A DNA stretch of 9,855 nt from Planctomycetaceae bacterium. GTDB taxonomy: Bacteria; Planctomycetota; Phycisphaerae; SM23-33. Below, in pieces: positions 1-9,855 of the stretch. The position numbers and the translations under genes are program-made. The stretch lies in assembly GCA_021371965.1 (NCBI GenBank), contig JAJFVE010000014.1:1-9855 (forward strand). The letters run 5' to 3'. The first letter of the stretch is position 1. The number at the start of each line of letters is the position of its first letter. Below the pieces are notes generated by a model that did not search any database, was not told the DNA's origin, and was given only the letters and a program-made list of their open reading frames with translations.

Positions 1-549
1 GTTATCCGGCCCGACTACCCACTGCAGATGCGCCGGCGGGGCCACCACCGCATCCTTCGAGACGGCATTGTTGCTCGGGTCGTACAGCGCGTGCGTCCAG
101 TCGTCGATATTCGCCGGCCGCGGTTTGGTCGTGGCCTTCCATGCTTGGCCCGAGCGTGTCAGGAGCACTCCGCCTGGGGCCAGCACCCGTTGGAGTTCGG
201 CGGGCTCGACGGCGGCGCCATCGTTGACGATTACCGCATTGACCAGCCCCGTCACATACGGGAGCTTCCTGCTCTCCAAATGGATAGCCGAAAAAGCCCC
301 ATAGACCTTCGCCGCCCGCAAGGCCTCGCGTGCGGCGGCGACCTTGGCTTCGTCGCGATCAAGCACCTGAACCAGGCCCTTGCCCGGCGAGGTCATCGCA
401 GCATCGAACGTGCCCCTGTCCCAGCCGATCTGCACGACCAGCCCGCCACGATCAAAGGCGGCCGCCAGATCATCCACCTGCGCCGCCGCCGGCAAGGCCA
501 GCGCCGCCAGGACCAGTATTCCGATCATGCTGCGCGAACGCATGTTCAT
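1..549 (-). CDS. Secreted SAM-methyltransferase-like domain / PQQ-type beta-propeller protein, 5' part
   Basis: The first 183 residues are visible and the frame is still open at base 1, so this is the N-terminal part of a longer protein. Residues 1-24 form a signal peptide: basic start, hydrophobic ILVLAALALP, then an AAAQ cleavage-like end. Export past the inner membrane is therefore expected. Residues 37-130 follow the class I methyltransferase layout: a motif I strand (LVVQIGWDRG), an acidic post-I loop (LDRD, 63-66) and RVLAPGGVLL at 121-130. Motif I lacks the usual central glycine (G-W-D-R-G instead of G-x-G-x-G), so SAM binding is doubtful. Residues 148-178 (IDDWTHALYDPSNNAVS, then PPAHLQWV) match the lead-in to the beta-propeller in planctomycete proteins of this architecture, as I remember them. 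The ATG at 549 is chosen because GGAGG lies 7 nt upstream. The gene is divergent from the beta-galactosidase gene. Molecular function is unknown; an envelope role is inferred. Confidence 0.8.
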   Translation of the reverse strand, partial: MNMRSRSMIGILVLAALALPAAAQVDDLAAAFDRGGLVVQIGWDRGTFDAAMTSPGKGLVQVLDRDEAKVAAAREALRAAKVYGAFSAIHLESRKLPYVTGLVNAVIVNDGAAVEPAELQRVLAPGGVLLTRSGQAWKATTKPRPANIDDWTHALYDPSNNAVSKDAVVAPPAHLQWVVGPDN

Positions 550-556
550 TGTGGAA

Positions 557-561
557 CCTCC
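557..561 (-). promoter_or_regulatory. Ribosome binding site of the left-edge gene
   Basis: A perfect GGAGG on the minus strand sits 7 nt before the ATG at 549. It favours that ATG over the in-frame ATG two codons later, which would lie 13 nt away. Confidence 0.75.
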
Positions 562-570
562 ATAGTTCAC

Positions 571-599
571 ATGCTAAACGCTCACCCGCTCTGCGACAA
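571..599 (-). promoter_or_regulatory. Candidate sigma70-type promoter for the left-edge gene
   Basis: On the minus strand TTGTCG (594-599) and TAGCAT (571-576) are 17 bp apart, and each matches its consensus at 4 of 6 positions. Transcription would begin near base 564, leaving a leader of about 15 nt that just contains the GGAGG. Spacing is ideal but the hexamers are mediocre, and promoter rules in this phylum are poorly known. Confidence 0.3.
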
Positions 600-602
600 C
601 AG

Positions 603-4881
<4,279 letters not shown>

Positions 4882-4886
4882 AGCTC

Positions 4887-5633
4887 CTATTTCTCCCGTG
4901 CTTCCAGTCCCGCCAGTCCCTCTTGGGCCAGCTCGCGCAGGTCGATGCACCGGTTCCTGGAATAGACGTTGAAGATCTTTTTGTAGGACGGCCGGGGGTG
5001 GGCGGCCATGGCCGTCAGGACGATGTACTCGTCCTGCGTGCGGTAGACCAGGTTGTCCCAGACCCACAGCAGAGTCTTCTCGACGTTCTCGTCAGTGTAC
5101 TCGATAGCCGCTAGGGCATGGAGCCACGCGTCGTCCTGACACAGCAGACAGGGGGGGTGACGATGTCCATCCTCAGTCTCGAAGTACTCGGGGAAATTAG
5201 CGTATCGAAAACAGAACAGTTTGGCCAGTTGCCGCTGCATCGCGGGCGTGAGCTGATCCATCCAGTTCGTCAGTTCCCAGGGCAGGTCGTCACCGGCGGC
5301 CTTAAGCCCGCGTTCGCAGGCGAAGATGGTTTCGAGGGCGTCGCGATAGCCACCGCCAAGCAGGGCGCGTATCACGATTGCCGCCTTAATTCGGACATCC
5401 GTATCCAGGCATTTGACCAGAGCGGGAAGATACACCTCGTCGGGCTGCATCTGCATCAAGCCTGTCCATGCCAGCAATAGGTCCTCATCCTCTTCCTTCT
5501 CTGACCACTGGGCTAATTCCCGTCGCTCATCCTTGGTAAGCTTGAGCTTCACCAAATCATCGACGTGATCACAGTAGGAGACGCCTTCTTTGAGCCACTG
5601 TCGCGTGAGCTTTTCGCGCACTTTGTCTCGCAT
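4887..5633 (-). CDS. Uncharacterised helical protein, downstream copy of a tandem pair
   Basis: I do not recognise this 248-aa protein. It looks soluble and helical, with paired amphipathic helices (such as YLPALVKCLDTD at 68-79 and RALLGGGYRDALETIFACERG at 89-109) that recall HEAT-like repeats. A conserved block holds HPPCLLCQDD (159-168) with one CxxC (C162, C165), too little for a zinc ribbon. There is no signal peptide or membrane segment. It is a tandem paralogue of the gene just upstream: about 61% identical over the first 158 residues and 76 of 79 over 159-237. The start is set at 5633 and not at the ATG at 5663, because MRDKVREKL aligns with the paralogue's MRPKAREKL and AAAGGGA lies 6 nt upstream. 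It is last in a four-gene operon, 41 bp after its paralogue, and meets the UroD-family gene end to end with 5 bp between stops. A pair of small paralogues behind a large gene suggests immunity or accessory proteins; this is unproven. Confidence 0.85.
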   Translation of the reverse strand: MRDKVREKLTRQWLKEGVSYCDHVDDLVKLKLTKDERRELAQWSEKEEDEDLLLAWTGLMQMQPDEVYLPALVKCLDTDVRIKAAIVIRALLGGGYRDALETIFACERGLKAAGDDLPWELTNWMDQLTPAMQRQLAKLFCFRYANFPEYFETEDGHRHPPCLLCQDDAWLHALAAIEYTDENVEKTLLWVWDNLVYRTQDEYIVLTAMAAHPRPSYKKIFNVYSRNRCIDLRELAQEGLAGLEAREK

Positions 5634-5639
5634 GGGCAA

Positions 5640-5646
5640 TCCCTTT
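5640..5646 (-). promoter_or_regulatory. Ribosome binding site fixing the start of the 248-aa paralogue
   Basis: AAAGGGA on the minus strand lies 6 nt before the ATG at 5633. The matching leader of the sister gene has AAGGGG at 6432-6437, 7 nt before its ATG. Both argue against the upstream in-frame ATG at 5663. Confidence 0.6.
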
Positions 5647-5674
5647 GAAGTAGAACAGGCCATTCGCCTGCCGG

Positions 5675-6424
5675 CTATTTCCCCTGTGATTCGAGCCCTT
5701 CAAGCCCGGCCTGGGCCAGTTCGCGCAGGTCGATGGTCCTGTTCCTGGAATAGGCGTTGAAGATCTTCTTGTATGACGGTCGCGGGTGGGCGGCCATGGC
5801 CGTCAGGACGATGTACTCGTCCTGCGTGCGATGAACCAGGTTGTCCCAGACCCACAGCAGGGTCTTCTCGACGTTCTCGTCGGTGTACTCGATTGCCGCC
5901 AAGGCATGGAGCCAGGCGTCGTCCTGACAAAGAAGGCAGGGAGGGTGTCGATTTCCGTCCGCTGTTTCGAAGTACTCGGGGAAATTTACGAACCGTTGAC
6001 AGAACAACTGTGCGAATTTCCGCTGCATGGCCGGGGTGAGTTCATGCATGCGGTTGCTGAGCTCCCAGGGCAACTCATCCCCGGCCGCCTTAAGTCCACG
6101 GTCACAAGCAAAGATGATCTCCAGGGCGCCCGGATAGTCCCCTTGAATTAAGGCGCGAACAACGCATTCTGCCATGACCGCGTTGTCCGTGTCGAAACAC
6201 TTGACCAGAACGGGCAGATAGGTCCGGTCGGGTGATCTGCCCATCAGCCCCGTCCACGCCTGAACTAGCTCCTTCTCAGGGCCGACCAGGAGCCATTGGC
6301 CAAGCTCCTGCCGCTCGCTTGGCGTAAGCTTGAGGGCGGCCAGTTCCTCGATATGGTCGCAGTAGTCAATCCGATCCACCGTCAACCACTTCCGCATCAA
6401 CTTTTCGCGCGCTTTGGGTCGCAT
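5675..6424 (-). CDS. Uncharacterised helical protein, upstream copy of a tandem pair
   Basis: This 249-aa protein is the sister of the downstream gene and I know no family for it. Repeated short amphipathic helices (AWTGLM, YLPVLVKCFDTD, RALIQGDYPGALEIIFACDRG, LTPAMQRKFAQLFC) suggest a HEAT-like solenoid. The C-terminal third, with C163-x-x-C166 in HPPCLLCQDD and then AHPRPSYKKIFN, is nearly identical to the sister. The N-terminal part differs most near 11-20, 45-56 and 62-68, where a partner-contacting surface could have diverged. It is predicted to be cytoplasmic, with no signal peptide or membrane helix. Its AAGGGG site is 7 nt from the ATG. It lies 44 bp after the 558-aa gene on the same strand, so co-transcription is likely, and it shares that gene's lower GC. 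An immunity or chaperone-like role for the 558-aa protein is a guess from gene order. Confidence 0.85.
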   Translation of the reverse strand: MRPKAREKLMRKWLTVDRIDYCDHIEELAALKLTPSERQELGQWLLVGPEKELVQAWTGLMGRSPDRTYLPVLVKCFDTDNAVMAECVVRALIQGDYPGALEIIFACDRGLKAAGDELPWELSNRMHELTPAMQRKFAQLFCQRFVNFPEYFETADGNRHPPCLLCQDDAWLHALAAIEYTDENVEKTLLWVWDNLVHRTQDEYIVLTAMAAHPRPSYKKIFNAYSRNRTIDLRELAQAGLEGLESQGK

Positions 6425-6468
6425 GAAAGAACCCCTTGAATTTGGACAAGCGTTCTTTGAGGACTATG

Positions 6469-8145
6469 TTAGAGCGGGTCCTGCCTGTCCTCAAGCTTTA
6501 TGTACCGGGAATCAGTCGATATGGGAATGCCAGCGACTGTTTCGATCTTACTATTCCAGTCCGTGATGGCATCCCTGAACCAGTCGTTCCAAGTCTTGCG
6601 TGCCTTATTGTACTCTTCGGCCAGACTCAACGCCCAGTCATTAAGAGCTTTGTTTGTGGGCCATAGGCCGTTTACCTGGAACCGTGTGGTTGTTGGCGCC
6701 AGCGTTTGGGGCCATTGCCATCCCTTGGGGGGTGGGAGCTTGTCTTCCTCACCCGGCTTGAGCACGGTGTCCCACTTCGAGTAGTCGCCCCAGTCGACCG
6801 CACTCATCATTTTGGGCGTGAGATCAAACGTGGACAAAGTGCAGTATACGGTGACGAACTCCTTGTAACGCCCGACATATACTGCATATTTCTTCGAGGG
6901 GCTTTCGTACTTCTTTTCAAACGTCGTGATTTCGCCAACACGAAGCTCGTCAGCCAACGCCCAGCGCACGACCCACGTGATGTGCCTGTCGACCTGATTA
7001 TGTATACCGGATTGCGTGAGTTCTTCAAACTTATTCATCACGTGTTTGCGCAATTCCTCGCTCACCGCGAGCCAATACTTTTCCCTGTCGATCGCCAGAA
7101 GCGACTGATGCATCATCGTGCCGCCTTCGAGGGCCTCTTTGTACACTTGGTCGGCCAAGGCAATTCCGTCGTCCCTGATAGCTTCGCAGGCCGCCACATA
7201 TTTCTTGGCTTCGGCATCCATACGGTCATTTTGCTCGGCTACTGTCCGCAAAAGCGTACCCCAGAAGGGAACGACGTTGCCGACGCTTTCCATAAGATCG
7301 TATTTGGCGTCTTCGGCCTCCACTTCCAGCGCCGCCAACTCCTTTGAGAGATTCTGGCGGATTTCAAAGTCATCCGTGTGGGCGATCGCCTCCTGGAGGC
7401 CGGCCTGCCGGTCTTTGCGCTGCTGTTCCCCAACCAGCGCCGCACTGATCTCATATGCCGACACCAGCCACGCGGCTACTCCCAGCGCGTTGCGCCCGGC
7501 GGACTTTCCCAGGTTGACAAGCTTGACTGCCGCGCGGCCCACACGCTTCAACTGCCCTGCCGCAAACGCCACCCGCCGGGCGGACACCGAGGCCCTCATC
7601 GCCACATAAAGCGGCCTGAGGATACGGTGTGTCGACATCTCCTCGAGAATGTGTACCAACTCCGGTCGAATGACCTGGTAAGCGCTGCGGGCGCTGCGGT
7701 TGTTGTAGAATCTCCCCAGCGCCGACCTGATCCGGACTGCCATTGACCTCAGTTCTTGAATCTCCTGCTTGTTCAGATCCGGACGCAATCCATGCGTCAG
7801 CAGTTCCTCCAGCCCCTCGCCGGTTTTGAGCATCTTAACGAATGGCCGGGCGTGGAGGTCGGGGTGATATTGGAGGATATCGCGGATAGCGCCCACTCTT
7901 CGATTGATATCCTTTCTGAGCAAAACATCGATCATATCTGTCAGTTTGGGATGATTGAAGTGCCCCGCAACCGGTTCCACTGCCCCTTTGAAAACATCCT
8001 GCACCGCCTTTGAGAACTGCACGATTGTGTTTCCTTCCCGGTGGCAGACTCGGGGAAGGACGGAGACTTTCCATTTGACAATCTCCTCCCACAGCACTTT
8101 TGGGTTCAGGTGATGGAACGTTTGCAGTGGTGGATTGGCGGGCAT
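6469..8145 (-). CDS. Uncharacterised 558-aa helical protein with hydrophobic segments (possible effector)
   Basis: I recognise no family. Residues 1-170 are mixed helical. Residues about 175-215 are rich in Arg, Lys and Ala (SARRVAFAAGQLKRVGRAAVK). A hydrophobic stretch follows at 220-239 (NALGVAAWLVSAYEISAALV), then a charged, coiled-coil-like region at 243-285, then a short hydrophobic turn at 288-299 (SVGNVVPFWGTLL). Residues 380-558 look like a separate aromatic-rich domain with many Trp (HITWVVRWAL, GWQWPQ, TWNDWFRDAITDW). There is no signal peptide. Basic helices plus two hydrophobic helices around a coiled coil recall membrane-inserting helical effectors, but no catalytic motif is visible. 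The start is the ATG at 8145, with GGAG 9 nt upstream; an in-frame TTG at 8166 has no such site. It begins 17 bp after the 387-aa gene and precedes the two paralogues by 44 bp. It is clearly poorer in GC than the gene before it, suggesting a different origin. Confidence 0.85.
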   Translation of the reverse strand: MPANPPLQTFHHLNPKVLWEEIVKWKVSVLPRVCHREGNTIVQFSKAVQDVFKGAVEPVAGHFNHPKLTDMIDVLLRKDINRRVGAIRDILQYHPDLHARPFVKMLKTGEGLEELLTHGLRPDLNKQEIQELRSMAVRIRSALGRFYNNRSARSAYQVIRPELVHILEEMSTHRILRPLYVAMRASVSARRVAFAAGQLKRVGRAAVKLVNLGKSAGRNALGVAAWLVSAYEISAALVGEQQRKDRQAGLQEAIAHTDDFEIRQNLSKELAALEVEAEDAKYDLMESVGNVVPFWGTLLRTVAEQNDRMDAEAKKYVAACEAIRDDGIALADQVYKEALEGGTMMHQSLLAIDREKYWLAVSEELRKHVMNKFEELTQSGIHNQVDRHITWVVRWALADELRVGEITTFEKKYESPSKKYAVYVGRYKEFVTVYCTLSTFDLTPKMMSAVDWGDYSKWDTVLKPGEEDKLPPPKGWQWPQTLAPTTTRFQVNGLWPTNKALNDWALSLAEEYNKARKTWNDWFRDAITDWNSKIETVAGIPISTDSRYIKLEDRQDPL

Positions 8146-8154
8146 GGTAGGTCG

Positions 8155-8158
8155 CTCC
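8155..8158 (-). promoter_or_regulatory. Ribosome binding site deciding the start of the 558-aa gene
   Basis: GGAG on the minus strand lies 9 nt before the ATG at 8145. It falls downstream of the alternative TTG at 8166, so it supports the ATG and a 17-bp gap, not an overlap with the preceding gene. Confidence 0.55.
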
Positions 8159-8162
8159 GTTG

Positions 8163-9326
8163 TCAAAGGTCGATGGCCCCGATTTGCGGGGCAATGGTCC
8201 GGCCCCCGAGGACTGTGGCGCAGAATGGTGAGGAGTCATCCGCGCCGACGATGCGGGCAACCACCGCATCTCCCGGCAACAGCGGGAAAAACCTGCGTTT
8301 GACGGCCTCGGGTGAAAGGGGACGGTCGCTGTTCACAAAAAGCATCGGCGCGGACGTGGCCGCCACCTCAAACATGAAGTACGGCGAAAGCTTTCCCCTT
8401 TTGTCGTAGAGTTCGACGGTCCGGGCGGTCCGCACTTCGCCGGCGGCGGGCACGCGGAAAGACCGTCCACCGGCGAGAACCTCCATCTCCTCGATCACGG
8501 GCGGCATGGACCTGCGCGACACCACAGGGACGACCATCCTCGCGCAGACCCCGGCGTACGCCCCCGCGGGCGTCCTGCCGCCGGGCAGATCGGAATACGT
8601 AAGTGAATCGCCAACCAGTTCGTAGCCGAAGCGTCCCGGGCTTCGCAGCGGATCAAAGAGATATCGCGCCGTCGTCGGCTCTTTGCCATACTCGGCCAGC
8701 GACGCCTGGACTTGCAGCCCCGTATCCTCGGCCACCGGCACGCGGATGTCGGGGAAGTCCCACAGGACCGGCTGGCAGGCCCGGCCGGCGAGCGGTTCGC
8801 CGAACGTCACCCGCTGTCCGTTGACGCAAAGACTCGGCCGCAGGCCGGTGAAGCTCTCGACCGCGATCTGGCAGGCCGCGGCAAACCGCGTGTCACTCGT
8901 GCGGACCTCGTAAGTGAGAGGGCGCACCCAGAGCCGCGGCGCGCTGGGCAGCAACGGCAATTGCGAAAGCGGCTCGCCCGTATAGCAGTGGATGAATCCG
9001 CATTCGAGGGCCATTACCTCCGCCGCAGGGCCGCTCTGCAGTCCGTCGGAGGCGCTGACGAGCACCTCTTCCCCCTCTCGCAGCGGCATCTGAAAGAAGA
9101 CGACGGCCGGCAACACCGTGCTGGACAGGCCGCCGGCGAACCGGAAGAAACGCGCGTCGGGGTGCGTGGGGATTGGGAAATATGTGCCGGCGTTTACGCT
9201 TGCCTGACGAACAGGCTGGTCGTGGCCAGCAATGGCGGCCGTGAAAGTGTACCGTTCCCGGATGGCCGGCGGTTCGTTGTGGTCGTAGAGGAAGTAATGC
9301 GTGTATTCGCGATAGTCATCTGTCAT
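8163..9326 (-). CDS. Uncharacterised 387-aa beta-rich protein, first gene of the minus-strand operon
   Basis: I do not recognise this protein. It is Pro-, Gly-, Val- and Arg-rich with alternating hydrophobic strands, suggesting several beta-sandwich units and few helices. There is no signal peptide, membrane helix or catalytic motif, so the location is probably cytoplasmic unless it is exported by an unusual route. Visible landmarks are the N-terminal MTDDYREYTHYFLYDHN, a Cys-containing ALECGFIHCYTGEP in the first half, and a C-terminal FFPLLPGDAVVARIVGADD. The start is the ATG at 9326. The frame stays open upstream to 9545, but those 73 codons are Arg/Ser-rich and overlap the divergent gene and its promoter. 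The ribosome binding site is weak (GGTGG, 11 nt away). Codon use is strongly GC-rich, like the sugar genes and unlike the next three genes in the operon. Function unknown; a structural or adaptor role for the 558-aa protein is only inferred from adjacency. Confidence 0.8.
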   Translation of the reverse strand: MTDDYREYTHYFLYDHNEPPAIRERYTFTAAIAGHDQPVRQASVNAGTYFPIPTHPDARFFRFAGGLSSTVLPAVVFFQMPLREGEEVLVSASDGLQSGPAAEVMALECGFIHCYTGEPLSQLPLLPSAPRLWVRPLTYEVRTSDTRFAAACQIAVESFTGLRPSLCVNGQRVTFGEPLAGRACQPVLWDFPDIRVPVAEDTGLQVQASLAEYGKEPTTARYLFDPLRSPGRFGYELVGDSLTYSDLPGGRTPAGAYAGVCARMVVPVVSRRSMPPVIEEMEVLAGGRSFRVPAAGEVRTARTVELYDKRGKLSPYFMFEVAATSAPMLFVNSDRPLSPEAVKRRFFPLLPGDAVVARIVGADDSSPFCATVLGGRTIAPQIGAIDL

Positions 9327-9416
9327 AAGGTGTGTTTCCACCGTGCTGCGCAGTCCAAGGCCACGGTCGGGTGTGACGCGCTGCAGCCTCGGACTGCTCC
9401 CAAGGAGACCAAAGGC

Positions 9417-9448
9417 CAGGATCCGCCTGTTTGTCACAGCGGATCTTG
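9417..9448. promoter_or_regulatory. Dyad, candidate operator or leader hairpin, over a promoter
   Basis: The arms CAGGATCCGC (9417-9426) and GCGGATCTTG (9439-9448) are inverted repeats at 9 of 10 positions with a 12-base spacer. An inner TGT/ACA pair (9428-9430 with 9436-9438) extends the symmetry. The dyad covers the -35 hexamer at 9431-9436, so a bound regulator would directly control the rightward gene and could also affect the leftward operon. No T-tract follows, which argues against an intrinsic terminator. Confidence 0.5.
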
Positions 9449-9458
9449 CGGGTATGAT
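9431..9458 (+). promoter_or_regulatory. Strong candidate sigma70-type promoter for the right-edge gene
   Basis: TTGTCA (9431-9436, 5 of 6) and TATGAT (9453-9458, 5 of 6) are separated by 16 bp. Transcription would start near 9465, giving a leader of about 19 nt that contains AAGGA at 9472-9476. The -10 element includes the ATG at 9454, so that ATG could not serve as start codon on this transcript. Confidence 0.5.
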
Positions 9459-9471
9459 CAAGCCGCCTGGA

Positions 9472-9476
9472 AAGGA
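9472..9476 (+). promoter_or_regulatory. Ribosome binding site pointing to a TTG start
   Basis: AAGGA lies 7 nt before the TTG at 9484. The ATG at 9454 has only a weak GGAT upstream, and that is buried in the dyad arm. Confidence 0.5.
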
Positions 9477-9483
9477 AGCCCTG

Positions 9484-9855
9484 TTGGACGTTCGACAGAA
9501 ACTTGCCGATCGAATGGATCGATGGAAGCTCTTCCACTCCCGCAAGGACGCGGGCGATTTGATGTTCTATGTCTGGGGCGAGCGGGGGTGCAGCCTCGAA
9601 GGGTATCTGTGCCAGAAGTTCAAGGAGGGGCCGGTCGAGCGGGTGCTGGACGGCCGCAACATCCCCAAGATCATTGAAGAGTATGTCTCGCAGCATCGCG
9701 CGGCCATTGCGGCCGGGTACCGCTTTGACGATGACGCGGTGCCCACGGCGCTGGTGTACTGGGGCATCGGGGCGATCAACGCGGCGATGACCGGCGGCTG
9801 GCCGATGCACGATGGGTTCACCAGTTGGTATGAGCCGAATCGATCATGGGAGCAG
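9484..9855 (+). CDS. Uncharacterised protein, 5' part, possibly UroD-superfamily-like
   Basis: The first 124 residues are visible and the frame is open at the window end. The N-terminal third is helical and charged (DVRQKLADRMDRWKLF), followed by GDLMFYVWGERG, CQKFKEGPVERVLDGRNIP and EEYVSQHRAAIAAGYRFDDD. The last stretch (AVPTALVYWGIGAINAAMTGG, then TSWYEPNRSWEQ) reminds me of the early part of UroD-superfamily proteins common in Planctomycetota and Lentisphaerae, but this is a weak resemblance from memory. No signal peptide is seen. I place the start at TTG 9484 because AAGGA is 7 nt upstream and a good promoter has its -10 over the alternative ATG at 9454, which would add 10 residues. ATG 9514 is a third option. 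The gene is divergent from the four-gene operon and shares its control region. Confidence 0.7.
   Translation, partial: MDVRQKLADRMDRWKLFHSRKDAGDLMFYVWGERGCSLEGYLCQKFKEGPVERVLDGRNIPKIIEEYVSQHRAAIAAGYRFDDDAVPTALVYWGIGAINAAMTGGWPMHDGFTSWYEPNRSWEQ

Larger units (their letters stand above)
4887..6437 (-). repeat. Tandem gene duplication
   Basis: Two direct copies, 4887-5646 and 5675-6437, each hold one 248/249-codon gene plus its ribosome binding leader. The leaders also align around CCCTTGAA/CCCTTTGAA. Over 190 aligned bases of the 3' halves (from about 4971 and 5759) I count 18 differences. The longest identical run is 47 bases, 4996-5042 against 5784-5830. The 5' halves are far more diverged. 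Confidence 0.85.

Noticed and set aside
5135..5190. CxxC in HPPCLLCQDD as a zinc ribbon
   Set aside because: There is only one CxxC and no second Cys/His pair at suitable spacing; the conserved Cys may be structural, or bind metal only in a dimer.
5634..5663. ATG at 5663 as start of the 248-aa paralogue
   Set aside because: The extra 10 residues have no counterpart in the sister gene and would swallow the AAAGGGA site.
8146..8166. TTG at 8166 as start of the 558-aa gene, overlapping the previous stop
   Set aside because: Overlap coupling is possible, but no ribosome site precedes the TTG, whereas GGAG stands 9 nt before the ATG at 8145.
9417..9448. Dyad as an intrinsic terminator
   Set aside because: No T-tract follows on either strand and it lies between divergent starts, where no transcript needs to end.
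8712..9810. Long frames opposite the 387-aa gene and the right-edge gene (8712-9677 plus, 9316-9810 minus)
   Set aside because: They cross gene ends and the control region, have shadow-like composition and no start signals.

Overview
The window looks like part of a large, GC-rich genome of the Planctomycetota type (Phycisphaerae-like), possibly from a Lentisphaerae relative. The main clue is the gene at the left edge. It carries a secretion signal, a decayed SAM-methyltransferase-like domain and the lead-in to a PQQ-type beta-propeller, an architecture I associate with these phyla. A LacZ-type beta-galactosidase coupled to a uroporphyrinogen-decarboxylase-family protein also fits polysaccharide-degrading members of this group. 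The assignment is an inference from protein style only; there is no rRNA or tRNA in the window.

Layout. 1-549 (-): 5' part of the secreted methyltransferase-like/beta-propeller protein. 550-751: divergent control region with a 12-of-13 bp inverted repeat. 752-3874 (+): cytoplasmic GH2 beta-galactosidase with all the catalytic residues checked. 3871-4881 (+): UroD-family protein, overlapping the previous stop by ATGA, so the two are probably translated together. 4887-9326 (-): an apparent four-gene operon read right to left, converging on the lacZ operon with only 5 bp between stops. In transcription order it encodes a 387-aa beta-rich unknown, a 558-aa helical unknown with hydrophobic segments, and two tandem paralogues of 249 and 248 aa. 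9327-9483: second divergent control region, with a good promoter overlapped by a large dyad. 9484-9855 (+): 5' part of an uncharacterised gene, running off the right edge.

How it works together. The left half is ordinary sugar catabolism: beta-galactosides reaching the cytoplasm are cleaved by the GH2 enzyme, and the UroD-family partner has an unknown, probably metal- or cobamide-linked role. The right half is accessory in character. The 558-aa gene and the paralogue pair are visibly poorer in GC (hand-counted 60-base samples of 47-58%) than the flanking genes (67-77%), and the switch falls at the 387/558 junction inside the apparent operon. A large effector-like protein followed by a duplicated small gene resembles an effector with tandem immunity or accessory genes. 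No domain proves that, so it is the main hypothesis to test here and not a conclusion.

Every stretch over 300 bases is covered by a gene. I saw no tRNA, rRNA, CRISPR array, insertion sequence or convincing intrinsic terminator.
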